Notes under the pieces: generated by a model
The model's database searches: none
Told to the model about the DNA's origin: nothing
The model's input: the letters and a program-made list of their open reading frames with translations, nothing else
Assembly: GCF_024806835.1 (NCBI RefSeq)
Contig: NZ_JANTYU010000003.1
Span: 372,001 to 436,000 of the forward strand
DNA from: Xanthomonas sp. 3793
GTDB taxonomy: Bacteria; Pseudomonadota; Gammaproteobacteria; Xanthomonadales; Xanthomonadaceae
Length of the DNA stretch: 64,000 nucleotides
Direction of reading: 5' to 3'
Shown: in pieces, positions 7,568 to 16,201 of the stretch
Layout: each line of letters starts with the position of its first letter
Numbering within the stretch: the stretch's first letter is position 1
Made by a program: the position numbers and the translations under genes

Positions 7568-9582
7568 CGTGCCGTCTTCGCTGCTGCGTTGGCGGTGCCG
7601 CCGCCGGCGGCCGCAGTGGCGGTGGCACTGGCGGTCACTGTCTTGCCGGCGCCATCGAGACGGAAGGTATGCACCATGCCGCCGAGCGGGATCTTGTCGA
7701 AGCCGGCGCCGAACGCCAGCCCGGCGGCCCCCAGCGCGCCGTACGGATCGGACGGATCCAGACCTGCGGCGACCGGCAGGCCGATCCAGCCGCCGATACC
7801 CGAGAACACCGCCACGTACTGGTGGCCGTTGGCCTTGTAGGCTATCGGGTTGCCGATGATGCCGGACGGCAGCTTCATCTCCCACAGCTTCTTGCCGGTG
7901 TCCTTGTCCACTGCACGGAACCAGCCATCCAGCGTGCCGTAGAACACCAGCCCGCCATCGGTGACCAGGGTGCCGCTCCACACCGGGAACTTCTCCTTGA
8001 TCTCCCACTTGGACTTGCCTTCCACCACATCGAAGGCCTTGACGATGCCCAGCGCACCGGGCTCGTTGGGCTTCATCATCACGTTGGCGAACACGTAGGG
8101 CAGGCCCATCATGGTGTTGCCGCGTTCCTGCGGTTCCAGCTCCATGTGCCAGTTGTTGGTGCCGCAGAAGAACACTGCGGAGTTGGCCGGATCCACCGAG
8201 CACGGCTGCTGGTCCTTGCCACCCATCGCCGAGGGGAACGCCTGTACCTTCTTGCCGCGCTCCAGCGGCGAATGCGCGGCCACCTTCACCGGCCGGCCGG
8301 TCTTCATGTCGATGCGTTCGGCCCAGTTGGCCGGCACGAACTTGTGCGCGCGCAGCAAGGTGCCATCGCGGCGATCGAGCACGTAGGCAAAGCCGTTGCG
8401 GTCGAACTGCACCACCGACGGAACCTGCTTGCCGTCGATGGTCAGGTCGACCAGGATCGGCTCGTTGATGCCGTCGTAATCCCACTGGTCGAACGGGGTT
8501 TTCTGGTAGCCCCACACCGCTTCGCCGGTATCGATCTTGCGCGCGAACAGCGTCATCGACCACTTGTTGTCGTGCTCGCCGTTGTTGCATTCCTCATGCG
8601 AGGTCTTGCCGCAGCGATACGACGGGCTCCACAGGCCGGGATTGCCGGTGCCGTAATAGACCAGCTTCAACTTCGGGTCATAGCTGTACCAGCCCCAGGC
8701 CGCGCCGCCACCTCGCTTCCATTCGTCATTGGGGAAGGTCTTGACGCCCAGGTCGCCGAGCTGGCCATGCTGCGGATTGGCCTTGTTGAAGTCCGGGCCC
8801 AGGCAGATCGCCTTGTCGGTACCGGCCGCATCGCAGGACCACGCCTGCTTGCCATCGGACAGGTTGTAGGCGGCCACGCGCCCGAGCACGCCGAACTCGT
8901 TGCCGCTGATGCCGGCCACCACTTTACCGTCGGCGATGATCGGCGCCATGGTGATGGTTTCGCCCTTGTCCGGGTGCGCGAGTTTCTGCTTCCACACTTC
9001 CTTGCCGGTCTTGGCATCGAGCGCGATCACATCGCCGCTCAGGCTGCCGAACACCAGCTTGCCATCGGCATACGACGCACCGCGGTTGACGGTATCGCAG
9101 CAGGCCACCGCCACCGAGCGTTCGTCCTGCTGCGGGGTGTATTTCCACAACACCTTGCCGCCGTCGTCCTGCGCCGCCAGATCGATCGCGAACACGTTGT
9201 TCGGATACGCGCTGACCATGTACATGATGCTGCCGATCACCAGCGGCTGGCCTTCGTGGCCGCGCGTGGCGTCGGTTTTCATCTCCCACGACATCTTCAG
9301 GTTCTTGACGTTGTCGCGGTTGATTTCGGCCAGCGGGCTATGGCGAGTGAGCGCGAAATCGCGACCGACGCCACCCCAGTTGTCCGCGTTGCTGGCGTTG
9401 GCGGTGAATTCGCTATCGGTATCGACCACGGCGGCGGCGGGCGGCGCGGCGGCGGGTGTGGCTGCAGGTGCGGGCGCTGCGGTTTCGGCCGGCGTGTCTT
9501 TCTTGCAGCCGGCCAGTGCGGCGCTCAGCGCAAGCATCAGCAACGCGCCGCTGCGGATGCTGCGACAGGAAGATTGGTGCAT
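7564..9582 (-). CDS. PQQ-dependent alcohol dehydrogenase with lanthanide-type Asp-Tyr-Asp metal site
   Basis: A 672-residue quinoprotein of the methanol/ethanol dehydrogenase family (eight-bladed propeller). Visible hallmarks are the vicinal disulfide C161-C162 (VACCD), metal ligands E229 (SGNEFG) and N314 (YGTGNPG), and catalytic D368 in DQWDYDG. The residue two after the catalytic Asp is also Asp (D370). Calcium enzymes of the MxaF type have Ala here, whereas lanthanide enzymes (XoxF, ExaF, PedH) have this extra Asp, so a lanthanide cofactor is predicted. It oxidises an alcohol in the periplasm and passes electrons to the cytochrome encoded downstream. A lipobox (LAGC, Cys 26) suggests membrane anchoring, unusual for this normally soluble enzyme. 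It is the first gene of a six-gene operon; AGAGGGG precedes the ATG. Methanol versus longer alcohols cannot be decided. Confidence 0.93.
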   Translation of the reverse strand: MHQSSCRSIRSGALLMLALSAALAGCKKDTPAETAAPAPAATPAAAPPAAAVVDTDSEFTANASNADNWGGVGRDFALTRHSPLAEINRDNVKNLKMSWEMKTDATRGHEGQPLVIGSIMYMVSAYPNNVFAIDLAAQDDGGKVLWKYTPQQDERSVAVACCDTVNRGASYADGKLVFGSLSGDVIALDAKTGKEVWKQKLAHPDKGETITMAPIIADGKVVAGISGNEFGVLGRVAAYNLSDGKQAWSCDAAGTDKAICLGPDFNKANPQHGQLGDLGVKTFPNDEWKRGGGAAWGWYSYDPKLKLVYYGTGNPGLWSPSYRCGKTSHEECNNGEHDNKWSMTLFARKIDTGEAVWGYQKTPFDQWDYDGINEPILVDLTIDGKQVPSVVQFDRNGFAYVLDRRDGTLLRAHKFVPANWAERIDMKTGRPVKVAAHSPLERGKKVQAFPSAMGGKDQQPCSVDPANSAVFFCGTNNWHMELEPQERGNTMMGLPYVFANVMMKPNEPGALGIVKAFDVVEGKSKWEIKEKFPVWSGTLVTDGGLVFYGTLDGWFRAVDKDTGKKLWEMKLPSGIIGNPIAYKANGHQYVAVFSGIGGWIGLPVAAGLDPSDPYGALGAAGLAFGAGFDKIPLGGMVHTFRLDGAGKTVTASATATAAAGGGTANAAAKTAR

Positions 9583-10326
9583 ATGCGTCTACCCCTCTCG
9601 GTGAACAATCCAATCGAACGAACAGCCACGGGCGTTTGAGGCACGCAACGGCGGCGCAAACGGGTGGGTACCGCGAGAGGACAGAGCACAGCGCGTGCCA
9701 GCGCGCTGTTGCGTCGCAGCACCTTGCGGTGTCAGGGCTTTGTATGGACGCAGTGAATGCCACGCGAGCGGTGTAACGGATTTGGCACACTTTGTGCCGG
9801 GCGTGCTGTAGCAGCAATGGAACAGGTTGGGCGCAAACGCTTCGGTAGAGGAGGAGGAAACGCCGGTCGACCGGACGACGGAGATGTTCCCGGGCCTGTG
9901 GCTTTGTGGAAGGCCGCAAGGAGAGGGACGCGACGCTGCCGCGCCTGGTCTGCCGTTGGAGGAATGCGCCGGGGCGGACGGAAGGGTGCTCCAGCGCCGA
10001 TACCTTCGCGGTCGTGCGCTGTTGAAGCCCGATACCGGGGATCCGATGGACTGCGCTTGATCCGTACCCTCACCCCTCTCCTGCGGGAAGCGGGGCTGTA
10101 GCGCGACGCCACACGCCTGTTCCTTCACCTTTTGGGCGAAGTTGCCCCGAAGGGGTGGATGCGGGGAGGGGCGCAGCCACCGTGCAGTTGAAGCGGCTCC
10201 GGGGATCCGCTCGGTACCCTCACCTCACCCCCTCACCCGCGGGGAAAGGGGCAGTTGATGCACCGACGCGTGTGAGCTGGCGGCGCGTCATCGCTCTACC
10301 GGCGGCGAGACGCCACTGATGCAAGG
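9583..10326. other. Intergenic region upstream of the quinoprotein operon
   Basis: No credible gene. It must contain the operon promoter. Two symmetric sequences are potential operators: ACAGCGCG/CGCGCTGT with a 6-nt spacer at 9688-9709, and GGCACA/TGTGCC with a 3-nt spacer at 9784-9798. From about 10060 to 10255 there are degenerate family C pieces beginning ACCCTCACC. Short frames here are arginine-rich and lack ribosome sites. Confidence 0.5.
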
Positions 10327-10956
10327 TCAGCCGTCTGCGCGGGACTGCCATCGCTGCAACAGTTCGCTGCAATCGAGCAGGCGCCAATCGGCCAGGCCGG
10401 GCCAGGGATCGCCGGGAGTATTGACCAGCACGGTCGCCGCGCCGGCCGCGCGGCCGCAGGCCAGGTCGTTGTGGTGGTCGCCGATCATGAGCAATGCAGC
10501 GGCACTCACCGCCCAACGCTGCTGGAAATACTGCAGTCCGTCGGGCGCAGGCTTGGGCGCGGCCTCGTCGCGGCCGACGATGTCGTCCCAGGCGAAGGCA
10601 TCGTCCAGGCCGATCGCCTCCAGCGTCACCTTCGCCAGGCTGCGTGCGTTGCGGGTCAGCAAACCGAGGCGACAGCCGTCCGCGTGCAGCGCGCGCACCG
10701 CTTCTTGCGCGCCCGGCGCAGGCCGCGCCGCTTCAGCCAGTGCGCGCTCGTGCTCCAGCAACCAGGCGTGCTTGGCCTGCGCCTGATCGGGGGGCAATGC
10801 AGACAGGTGATGCAGGATGTCGTCTTCGGGCGGGATCTCCAGCTCGCGCCGGATCAACGCGAAATCGTGCACCGGCAGCGTGAGCGTGCCATCCATGTCG
10901 AACACCCAATGCCGGTAGGCAGACAGCGGCAGCCGGGCAGCGCTTGCGCCGTCCAT
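10327..10956 (-). CDS. HAD-superfamily hydrolase, phosphoglycolate phosphatase-like
   Basis: A 209-residue haloacid dehalogenase-type phosphatase. Motif I is FDMDGTLT (about residues 19-26, nucleophile plus acid/base Asp), motif II LLTRNA, motif III the Lys of APKPAPDGL, and motif IV GDHHND. A helical cap lies between motifs I and II. Family members remove phosphate from small phosphorylated metabolites; the substrate is not predictable here. The ATG at 10956 is 3 nt after the stop of the upstream lipoprotein gene, so the two are co-transcribed. No signal peptide is seen, so it is cytoplasmic. Confidence 0.9.
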   Translation of the reverse strand: MDGASAARLPLSAYRHWVFDMDGTLTLPVHDFALIRRELEIPPEDDILHHLSALPPDQAQAKHAWLLEHERALAEAARPAPGAQEAVRALHADGCRLGLLTRNARSLAKVTLEAIGLDDAFAWDDIVGRDEAAPKPAPDGLQYFQQRWAVSAAALLMIGDHHNDLACGRAAGAATVLVNTPGDPWPGLADWRLLDCSELLQRWQSRADG

Positions 10957-10959
10957 GGA

Positions 10960-11679
10960 TTATTTCCAGCCCGGCATCTGGGTGGTATCCAGGCCGCCCA
11001 CGTCGAACTCTGCGGTGCGCGTGCCGCCGGCCTTCACCGGGAAGGCGATGCTGATGCGCTTTGCGTTGCGCACCAGCTTCCACAGCGCCTTGTCGTCGTC
11101 GATGAACATCGCGATCGCTTCATCGGTATCGGGGCGGTGCGCGGCCATCGCGCGCGGTGCGCCACCATCGGCCGAGACCTGCACCTTGCAGCCGCCATAG
11201 CAGTTGAAATCGCCGGCCTTGAGCACGAGATAGCTGTGGCGCTTCCACTGCGGGTGATCGCGAAATACCAGGCTCACCGGCTTGGGACCGCTGCCGTCGA
11301 CATCCACGCGGCTCTTGGCGTCGATCATCGCCGAGCGCTGCGTGCCGCCCTTGGCCGGCACCTGCGAGTATTGCCACAACGCCTGCATGCGACGCAGCTC
11401 GCGCGCCTGTTCGCCCTTGGCCTTGATGTCGGCATACCCGGGTTCGATGCGCGTGGCGGCGGCGGTGCCGGCGTAGCCTTCCAGCAGTGCGGCACCATGC
11501 GCGCGCGCCATGTCCCAGTTCTGCGCTTTCACCGCCTCGTCGTATTGCTTGGCGAGTGCATCGGCCTGGCCTTCCTTGACCTGTGCCTGTGCGGCTTCCT
11601 GCGCCTGACGTTGCGCCTCGCGATCGGTACAGCCGCTCACTACAGCGACGCACAAGGCCGCGCTCAGCAGATACTTCAT
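10960..11679 (-). CDS. Putative lipoprotein of unknown function
   Basis: A 239-residue exported protein with a clear lipobox (VVSGC, Cys 17) followed by an Ala/Gln-rich segment likely to be a coiled coil (residues 18-105). The C-terminal part (about 110-239) contains NCYGGCK, whose two cysteines could form a disulfide, and looks like a small beta domain. I do not recognise the family. The ATG at 11679 follows CTGGAG; an upstream in-frame start would spoil the signal peptide. It precedes the HAD phosphatase by 3 nt. REP-like hairpins lie just upstream. Confidence 0.82.
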   Translation of the reverse strand: MKYLLSAALCVAVVSGCTDREAQRQAQEAAQAQVKEGQADALAKQYDEAVKAQNWDMARAHGAALLEGYAGTAAATRIEPGYADIKAKGEQARELRRMQALWQYSQVPAKGGTQRSAMIDAKSRVDVDGSGPKPVSLVFRDHPQWKRHSYLVLKAGDFNCYGGCKVQVSADGGAPRAMAAHRPDTDEAIAMFIDDDKALWKLVRNAKRISIAFPVKAGGTRTAEFDVGGLDTTQMPGWK

Positions 11680-11750
11680 CGTCGACTCCAGGGCAAATTC
11701 AGCGGCAACGATACCAGCACGCCCCATGGCACGATCAGCTAGCCACGCAT

Positions 11751-11819
11751 CGTAGGAGCGCACCCGGGCGCGACGGGCTGCACTGGGAATGCCCCATCGC
11801 GCCCGGGTGCGCTCCTACG
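11751..11819. repeat. Family B REP-like hairpin, perfect 23-bp arms
   Basis: Perfect inverted repeat: an arm starting CGTAGGAGCGCACCCGGG at 11751 pairs with its exact complement ending at 11819, around a 23-nt loop. It sits between the lipoprotein gene and the M1 peptidase gene, in a 403-bp gene-free stretch (11680-12082) that otherwise holds only a second copy. Confidence 0.88.
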
Positions 11820-11964
11820 GCGGTAGTTGCAGGGCACGGTGCGGCGATGGAAGCGGCGGGCGGGCATGCACCACGGCGCGACTGCACCATCGGTTCCGGA
11901 AGACATGGACGGCAGCGGCAACGATACCGGCCTACCGCACCACCCCCGATCAGCTACCCCGCGT

Positions 11965-12034
11965 CGCAGGAGCGCACCTGGGCGCGATCGGGCCTCACCG
12001 GGAAAGCCCCGTCGCGCCCGGGTGCGCTCCTACG
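11965..12034. repeat. Family B REP-like hairpin, second copy
   Basis: Same element as at 11751-11819, with two mismatches in the left arm (GCAGGAGCGCACCTGGGCG) and an identical right arm. The pair, about 215 bp apart in direct order, resembles the paired REP units (BIMEs) of other gamma-proteobacteria. It lies just downstream of the M1 peptidase stop and could end its transcript. Confidence 0.85.
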
Positions 12035-12082
12035 GCGGCGTGTTGCCGCGACGGGAGGGCGGCGCAACGCCCTCCCCTGCCA

Positions 12083-14077
12083 TTACGGCTGCGTCGGCGT
12101 CGGCGTCGGCTGCGGTGCGGCCTTGGCCTTGGCGATCATCTCGGCCACCGAGGCGGTGGTGATCGGGTGATAGCTGGGCTTGGCTTTTTCGAAGGCCTGT
12201 TCGGCGAATGCAATGCCGTCCGGGGTTTTCAACAGTTCGGCATAGATCGGCAATACCAGCTTGCGACGGCCCACGCGTTCGATGAACTCGCCGGCGGCAG
12301 GACGTGCCTCCATATAGCCGCTGCGGATCGCCAACGGATACCAGCGCATGGCGATCTCGCCGTTCGGGGTGCCGGTGAAGTGATAGGCCTCATCCAGCTG
12401 CTTGAGCTGCTCGGGCTTCAAGGTGGCGCCCATGCCGCTGAGGAAATGCACCCACTCCTGCGTGCCCCACTCGCTGGTGACCTGCTTGCTCGGCAGGGTG
12501 CCGCTACCGCTCCAGGCGATGCGTGCAGTGTCCACGATCGAAAAGCTGCGCGAGCGCGCCTTGGCCGCAAACGCCGGGATGCCCGGCTGCTTCAACCAGG
12601 CATCCACTTCGGCCGCGCTCACGGTGTTGGGATGCTTGGCCAGCAGGTTCTTCTGCAGATAGTCGACGAACTGGTCGGTGGTGGCGCTCTGGAACGCATG
12701 ATCGTCGAACCAGCCACGCAGGAACGGGTCGAACACCTCACGGCCAAAACGCTGCTCCAGGAACTGCAGGAACCACGCGCCCTTGACGTAGGCCACCTGG
12801 CTCAAGGCTTCGTCCGGGTCGCGCTGCGCCAGCGGCGGCAGCGCCAGCGCCTGGTCGGCCGGCGCCATGTCCTTTACTTCGGCCAGCAGATCGCCCTGGT
12901 CGATCTCGCGCTCCATTTCGGCCATTTCCACGCCGTACAAGGCTTCGGTGATGCGGCCCTGCACGTAGGTGGTGAAGCCTTCGTTGAGCCAGATGTCCTT
13001 CCAGCTGGCGTTGGTCACCAGGTTGCCGGACCAGCTATGCGCCAGTTCGTGGGCGACCAGCGACACCAGCGACTTGTCGCCGACGATCACGGTGGGCGTG
13101 GCGAAGGTCAGGCGCGGGTTTTCCATGCCGCCGAACGGGAACGACGGCGGCAGCACCAGCATGTCGTAACGGCCCCAGCGATACGGGCCATACAGTTTTT
13201 CGGCCGCACCGATCATCTTTTCGGTGTCTTCGAATTCCTTGGCGGCCTTGTCGGCCATCGCCGGCTCGGCCCACACGCCCGAGCGCGCGGAAATCGGCTT
13301 GAACACCACATCGCCGGCGGCGATCGCCAGCAGATAGGAGGGAATCGGCTCGGGCATCTTGAAGCTGTAATCGCCGTCGCGCGCGGCCTTGGGGTCGTTG
13401 TCGGCACTCATCAGCACCATCACGTCCGGGCGCGAGGTCACATGCGCGCTGTAAGTGAAGCGCACGCTCGGGGTGTCCTGCAACGGCACCCAGCTGCGTG
13501 CGTGGATCGCCTGCGACTGGCTGAACATGAAAGGCAGCTGCTTGCCTTCGGTCATCGACGGCTCCAGCCACTGCAGGCCGGAGGCGGTTGGTGCGGTGTG
13601 ATAGGTGATCACGACCTTGGACGGCTGGTTCGGCGTCTCGATGGTGAGCTTGCTGCCGAAGGTCTTGTCGGCCGGCGCCAGCGCGAACTGCAGCGGCGCC
13701 AGGCCGCCCTTGCCGTCGTCGGCCTGCACCTGGGCGATGCTGAGCTCGCGCGTATCCAGCAGCAGTTGCTTGGCCGCCTTGTCCTTCCACTCCAGCGTAT
13801 AGGTGGCGATACCGCCGATCTGCTTGCTGTCGAAATCCAGCTTCACGTCCAGCGCCAGATCCTTGATGACCACCAGCTGCGGCTGGGCGTAGGAGCTTTC
13901 GTCGTGGTTGCGGGCGTCTGCTTTCACGGGAGCCTTGGCGGTGGCGGCCGGCGCAGCGGTAGTGGCAGCCGGCGATGGGGATTCGTTGGAACAGCCGGCC
14001 AGCGCAATGGACACGGCCAGGGACAGCGACAGGTACGGGAAGCGCATCGATGGCACCGCAGCGAGGGAATTGTGCAT
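12083..14077 (-). CDS. M1-family zinc aminopeptidase, lipoprotein
   Basis: A 664-residue gluzincin aminopeptidase. It has a lipobox (IALAGC), an N-terminal beta domain, the substrate-recognition motif GGMEN (PFGGMENPRLTFATP) and the zinc motif HELAH at about residue 341 with the third ligand Glu in WLNEGF. The C-terminal helical domain resembles leukotriene A4 hydrolase-type enzymes. It should trim N-terminal residues from peptides in the periplasm or at the outer membrane. The ATG at 14077 has a GGGGCG just upstream; ATG 14047 (654 residues, MRFPYLSLSL) gives the more usual signal peptide and is equally possible. It is transcribed alone and followed by REP hairpins. Confidence 0.93.
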   Translation of the reverse strand: MHNSLAAVPSMRFPYLSLSLAVSIALAGCSNESPSPAATTAAPAATAKAPVKADARNHDESSYAQPQLVVIKDLALDVKLDFDSKQIGGIATYTLEWKDKAAKQLLLDTRELSIAQVQADDGKGGLAPLQFALAPADKTFGSKLTIETPNQPSKVVITYHTAPTASGLQWLEPSMTEGKQLPFMFSQSQAIHARSWVPLQDTPSVRFTYSAHVTSRPDVMVLMSADNDPKAARDGDYSFKMPEPIPSYLLAIAAGDVVFKPISARSGVWAEPAMADKAAKEFEDTEKMIGAAEKLYGPYRWGRYDMLVLPPSFPFGGMENPRLTFATPTVIVGDKSLVSLVAHELAHSWSGNLVTNASWKDIWLNEGFTTYVQGRITEALYGVEMAEMEREIDQGDLLAEVKDMAPADQALALPPLAQRDPDEALSQVAYVKGAWFLQFLEQRFGREVFDPFLRGWFDDHAFQSATTDQFVDYLQKNLLAKHPNTVSAAEVDAWLKQPGIPAFAAKARSRSFSIVDTARIAWSGSGTLPSKQVTSEWGTQEWVHFLSGMGATLKPEQLKQLDEAYHFTGTPNGEIAMRWYPLAIRSGYMEARPAAGEFIERVGRRKLVLPIYAELLKTPDGIAFAEQAFEKAKPSYHPITTASVAEMIAKAKAAPQPTPTPTQP

Positions 14078-14267
14078 TTTAACGCCCCGGGCCGTCGCCT
14101 GCCTGTGCGGCGCCAGGCGAGCGCCTGGCGGCCGGTCAGCCCATGCATGTCGCTGCGTGCATCAGAGCGAACCGTCTGCAGCAGCCGCAGCCTGGAGTGA
14201 TGCATGCCGCCCACGCGCCGCGCGCACCGGCCTGTGGCCCGGCCGCCAGGTGATCTCCGGATCGCGC

Positions 14268-15158
14268 CTAGACCACCGGATGACTGCGCGGCGTGTCGTG
14301 CCCGTCGCGCACCAGGCGCCGGCCGCCGGAGAACTTGGCGCGATACATCGCAGCATCCGCACGGCGATACAGCTCGGTGGCATCCAGGCCACGCTCGCAC
14401 ACCGCGCTGCCGGCGCTCACATGCAACGGCGCCTCCTCGCCATCTTCGCGTTCGAGCATCGACAGCCATTGATTGAGCTTGAGCGTGGCGTCGTCTTCGC
14501 TGGCATGTACGCCGATCAGGAATTCATCGCCGCCCCAGCGCCCGATCCAGTCCTGCGCGCCCAGCCAGCCGTAGGCCGACTCCACCAGCCGCACCAGCAC
14601 GCGGTCGCCCGCCAGGTGGCCGAAGCGGTCGTTGATCGGCTTGAGGTTGTCCATGTCCAACACGAACAACACGAACGGCCAGCCTTCGCGTTGAGAGGCG
14701 GCGACCGAATCGCGCATCGCCTGTTCGCAGCCGCGCCGGTTCAGCGCTTCGGTCAACGGATCGAACAAGGCGTGCTTCTTGAGATCGCGCATGCCGGCAT
14801 CGATCCCGCGCAGGCTGCGGTTGATGCCGCGCAACAGGCGCCCCAATTCGTCGTCGCCATGCTCGGGCAGGCTGGGCAGGCGTTGGTCGGCGTAATACGT
14901 ATCCAGCGCGTCGGCGGCGATACGCAACGGCGCCAGCAGGCGATACAGCGCCGAGAGTGTCAATGCCGTCCCCGCCAGCGTGGCCAGCAGGGCGACGATG
15001 ATCACCGACCACAACATGCGCCCTTCCAGCTCGCTCTGCGATGCCAGCCACGCGATCAACAACAGCAGCGGCAGGTGGATCCCGACGAAGGTCACCGCCA
15101 GCAACTTGGCGCTGAAGGAACGGGGAAACACGCGCGAGAGCCCGGCGTATAAGCGCAT
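14268..15158 (-). CDS. Membrane GGDEF diguanylate cyclase
   Basis: A 296-residue protein with two transmembrane helices (about residues 18-38 and 50-72) linked by a very short periplasmic segment, a HAMP-like stretch (75-115) and a GGDEF domain (about 125-285). The active-site signature is intact (RWGGDEF) and the upstream DMDNLKPINDRFGH matches the metal/GTP site. The position of the inhibitory RxxD I-site reads GAQD, so product inhibition is probably absent. It should make c-di-GMP. The ATG at 15158 is chosen for its GGAGAG ribosome site; a TTG 15 nt upstream is poorer. It is monocistronic. Confidence 0.92.
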   Translation of the reverse strand: MRLYAGLSRVFPRSFSAKLLAVTFVGIHLPLLLLIAWLASQSELEGRMLWSVIIVALLATLAGTALTLSALYRLLAPLRIAADALDTYYADQRLPSLPEHGDDELGRLLRGINRSLRGIDAGMRDLKKHALFDPLTEALNRRGCEQAMRDSVAASQREGWPFVLFVLDMDNLKPINDRFGHLAGDRVLVRLVESAYGWLGAQDWIGRWGGDEFLIGVHASEDDATLKLNQWLSMLEREDGEEAPLHVSAGSAVCERGLDATELYRRADAAMYRAKFSGGRRLVRDGHDTPRSHPVV

Positions 15159-15352
15159 CCAACTCTCCGGCAAAAGAGCGCCTAGTGTCGCCGACCAATG
15201 GTGGAGCCAACGCGACGAAAGTCTCAGAAATTCGTTGGCGCATCGGACCGCGCGCGACGCAAAGCCGCCTCAAGCGAACACAAGCGGCGACCGCGCTACC
15301 AAGCGCGGCGCGCGATGCGCGCGCCGCGTCGGCACTCGACCGTGCGGCGGAT

Positions 15353-16114
15353 TCAGATCTTGTAGCCGGAGTGGATTGCCACGATGCCGCCGGTCAGATT
15401 CTTGTAGTGGCAGCGCGCAAATCCGGCCTCGCCCATCATGCCCTTGAGCGACTCCTGCGGCGGATGCTTGCGGATGCTTTCGGCCAGGTACTGGTAGCTG
15501 TCGGCATCGCGCGCGAACAACTGGCCCAGCTTGGGCAGGATCTTGAACGAGTGGAAGTCGTAGATCGGCTTGAACCACTCGGCGGTGACTTCGGAGAACT
15601 CCAGCACGCGTGCCTGGCCGCCCACCTTCAACACGCGATACATCTCGCGCAGTGCGGCGTCCTTGTCGGTGACGTTGCGCAGGCCGAAGGAGATGGTCAC
15701 CAGATCGAAGCTCTGATCCGGAAACGGCAGCGCCTCGGCATTGCATTGCACGTAGTCGAAGCCGGCCACCAGGCCGCGATTGGTCAGCCGGTCGCGACCC
15801 ACCGACAACATGCCTGCGTTGATGTCGCCCAGCACCACGGCACCCTCGTCGCCCACACGCTCCTTGAGCAGCACGGCGATGTCGCCGGTGCCGCCGGCCA
15901 GATCCAGCACGCGGTCGCCCGGCTTCACCTGCGCGGTCGCCACGAAGTAGCGTTTCCATGCGCGATGGACGCCCAGGCTCATCAGATCGTTCATCAGGTC
16001 GTAGTTGCGCGCGACCGAGGTGAACACTTCGCCGACCAGCTTCTGCTTGTCCTTGGCAGCGACATCGCGAAAGCCGAAATGGGTGGTACCGGAGGTATAG
16101 GGGGATTCGCTCAT
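15353..16114 (-). CDS. ubiE: Ubiquinone/menaquinone C-methyltransferase UbiE
   Basis: A 253-residue SAM-dependent methyltransferase, the standard length for UbiE/COQ5. The SAM-binding loop reads [14 protein letters not shown], preceded by [14 protein letters not shown], and the family motif [24 protein letters not shown] region follows. It methylates the benzoquinol ring in ubiquinone synthesis at the cytoplasmic membrane. The ATG at 16114 starts [15 protein letters not shown], the usual UbiE N-terminus. Its 87-bp upstream region is shared with the divergent efflux gene. Confidence 0.96.
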   Translation of the reverse strand: MSESPYTSGTTHFGFRDVAAKDKQKLVGEVFTSVARNYDLMNDLMSLGVHRAWKRYFVATAQVKPGDRVLDLAGGTGDIAVLLKERVGDEGAVVLGDINAGMLSVGRDRLTNRGLVAGFDYVQCNAEALPFPDQSFDLVTISFGLRNVTDKDAALREMYRVLKVGGQARVLEFSEVTAEWFKPIYDFHSFKILPKLGQLFARDADSYQYLAESIRKHPPQESLKGMMGEAGFARCHYKNLTGGIVAIHSGYKI

Positions 16115-16201
16115 GCCCGGATTATCGCACTGCTGACGCCACCATGACCGCAACCGGACCACAATCGCGAACTCTTCCGCAACCGGCCCTGCGAGCCTTG
16201 C

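Noticed and set aside
7321-9639. A long plus-strand frame (772 codons) antisense to the PQQ dehydrogenase
   Set aside because: It mirrors the real gene codon by codon and is rich in Val, Gly, Arg, His and Ala; no ribosome site and no recognisable domain. Such antisense frames are usual in high-GC genomes.
9784-9798. Possible sigma-54 promoter (TGGCAC...) upstream of the quinoprotein operon
   Set aside because: The second element reads GTGC rather than TTGC, and the direction points away from the operon; kept only as a symmetric sequence.
11789-14200. A plus-strand frame of about 800 codons antisense to the M1 peptidase
   Set aside because: The minus strand encodes a complete aminopeptidase with GGMEN and HELAH; the antisense frame also crosses REP sequences.
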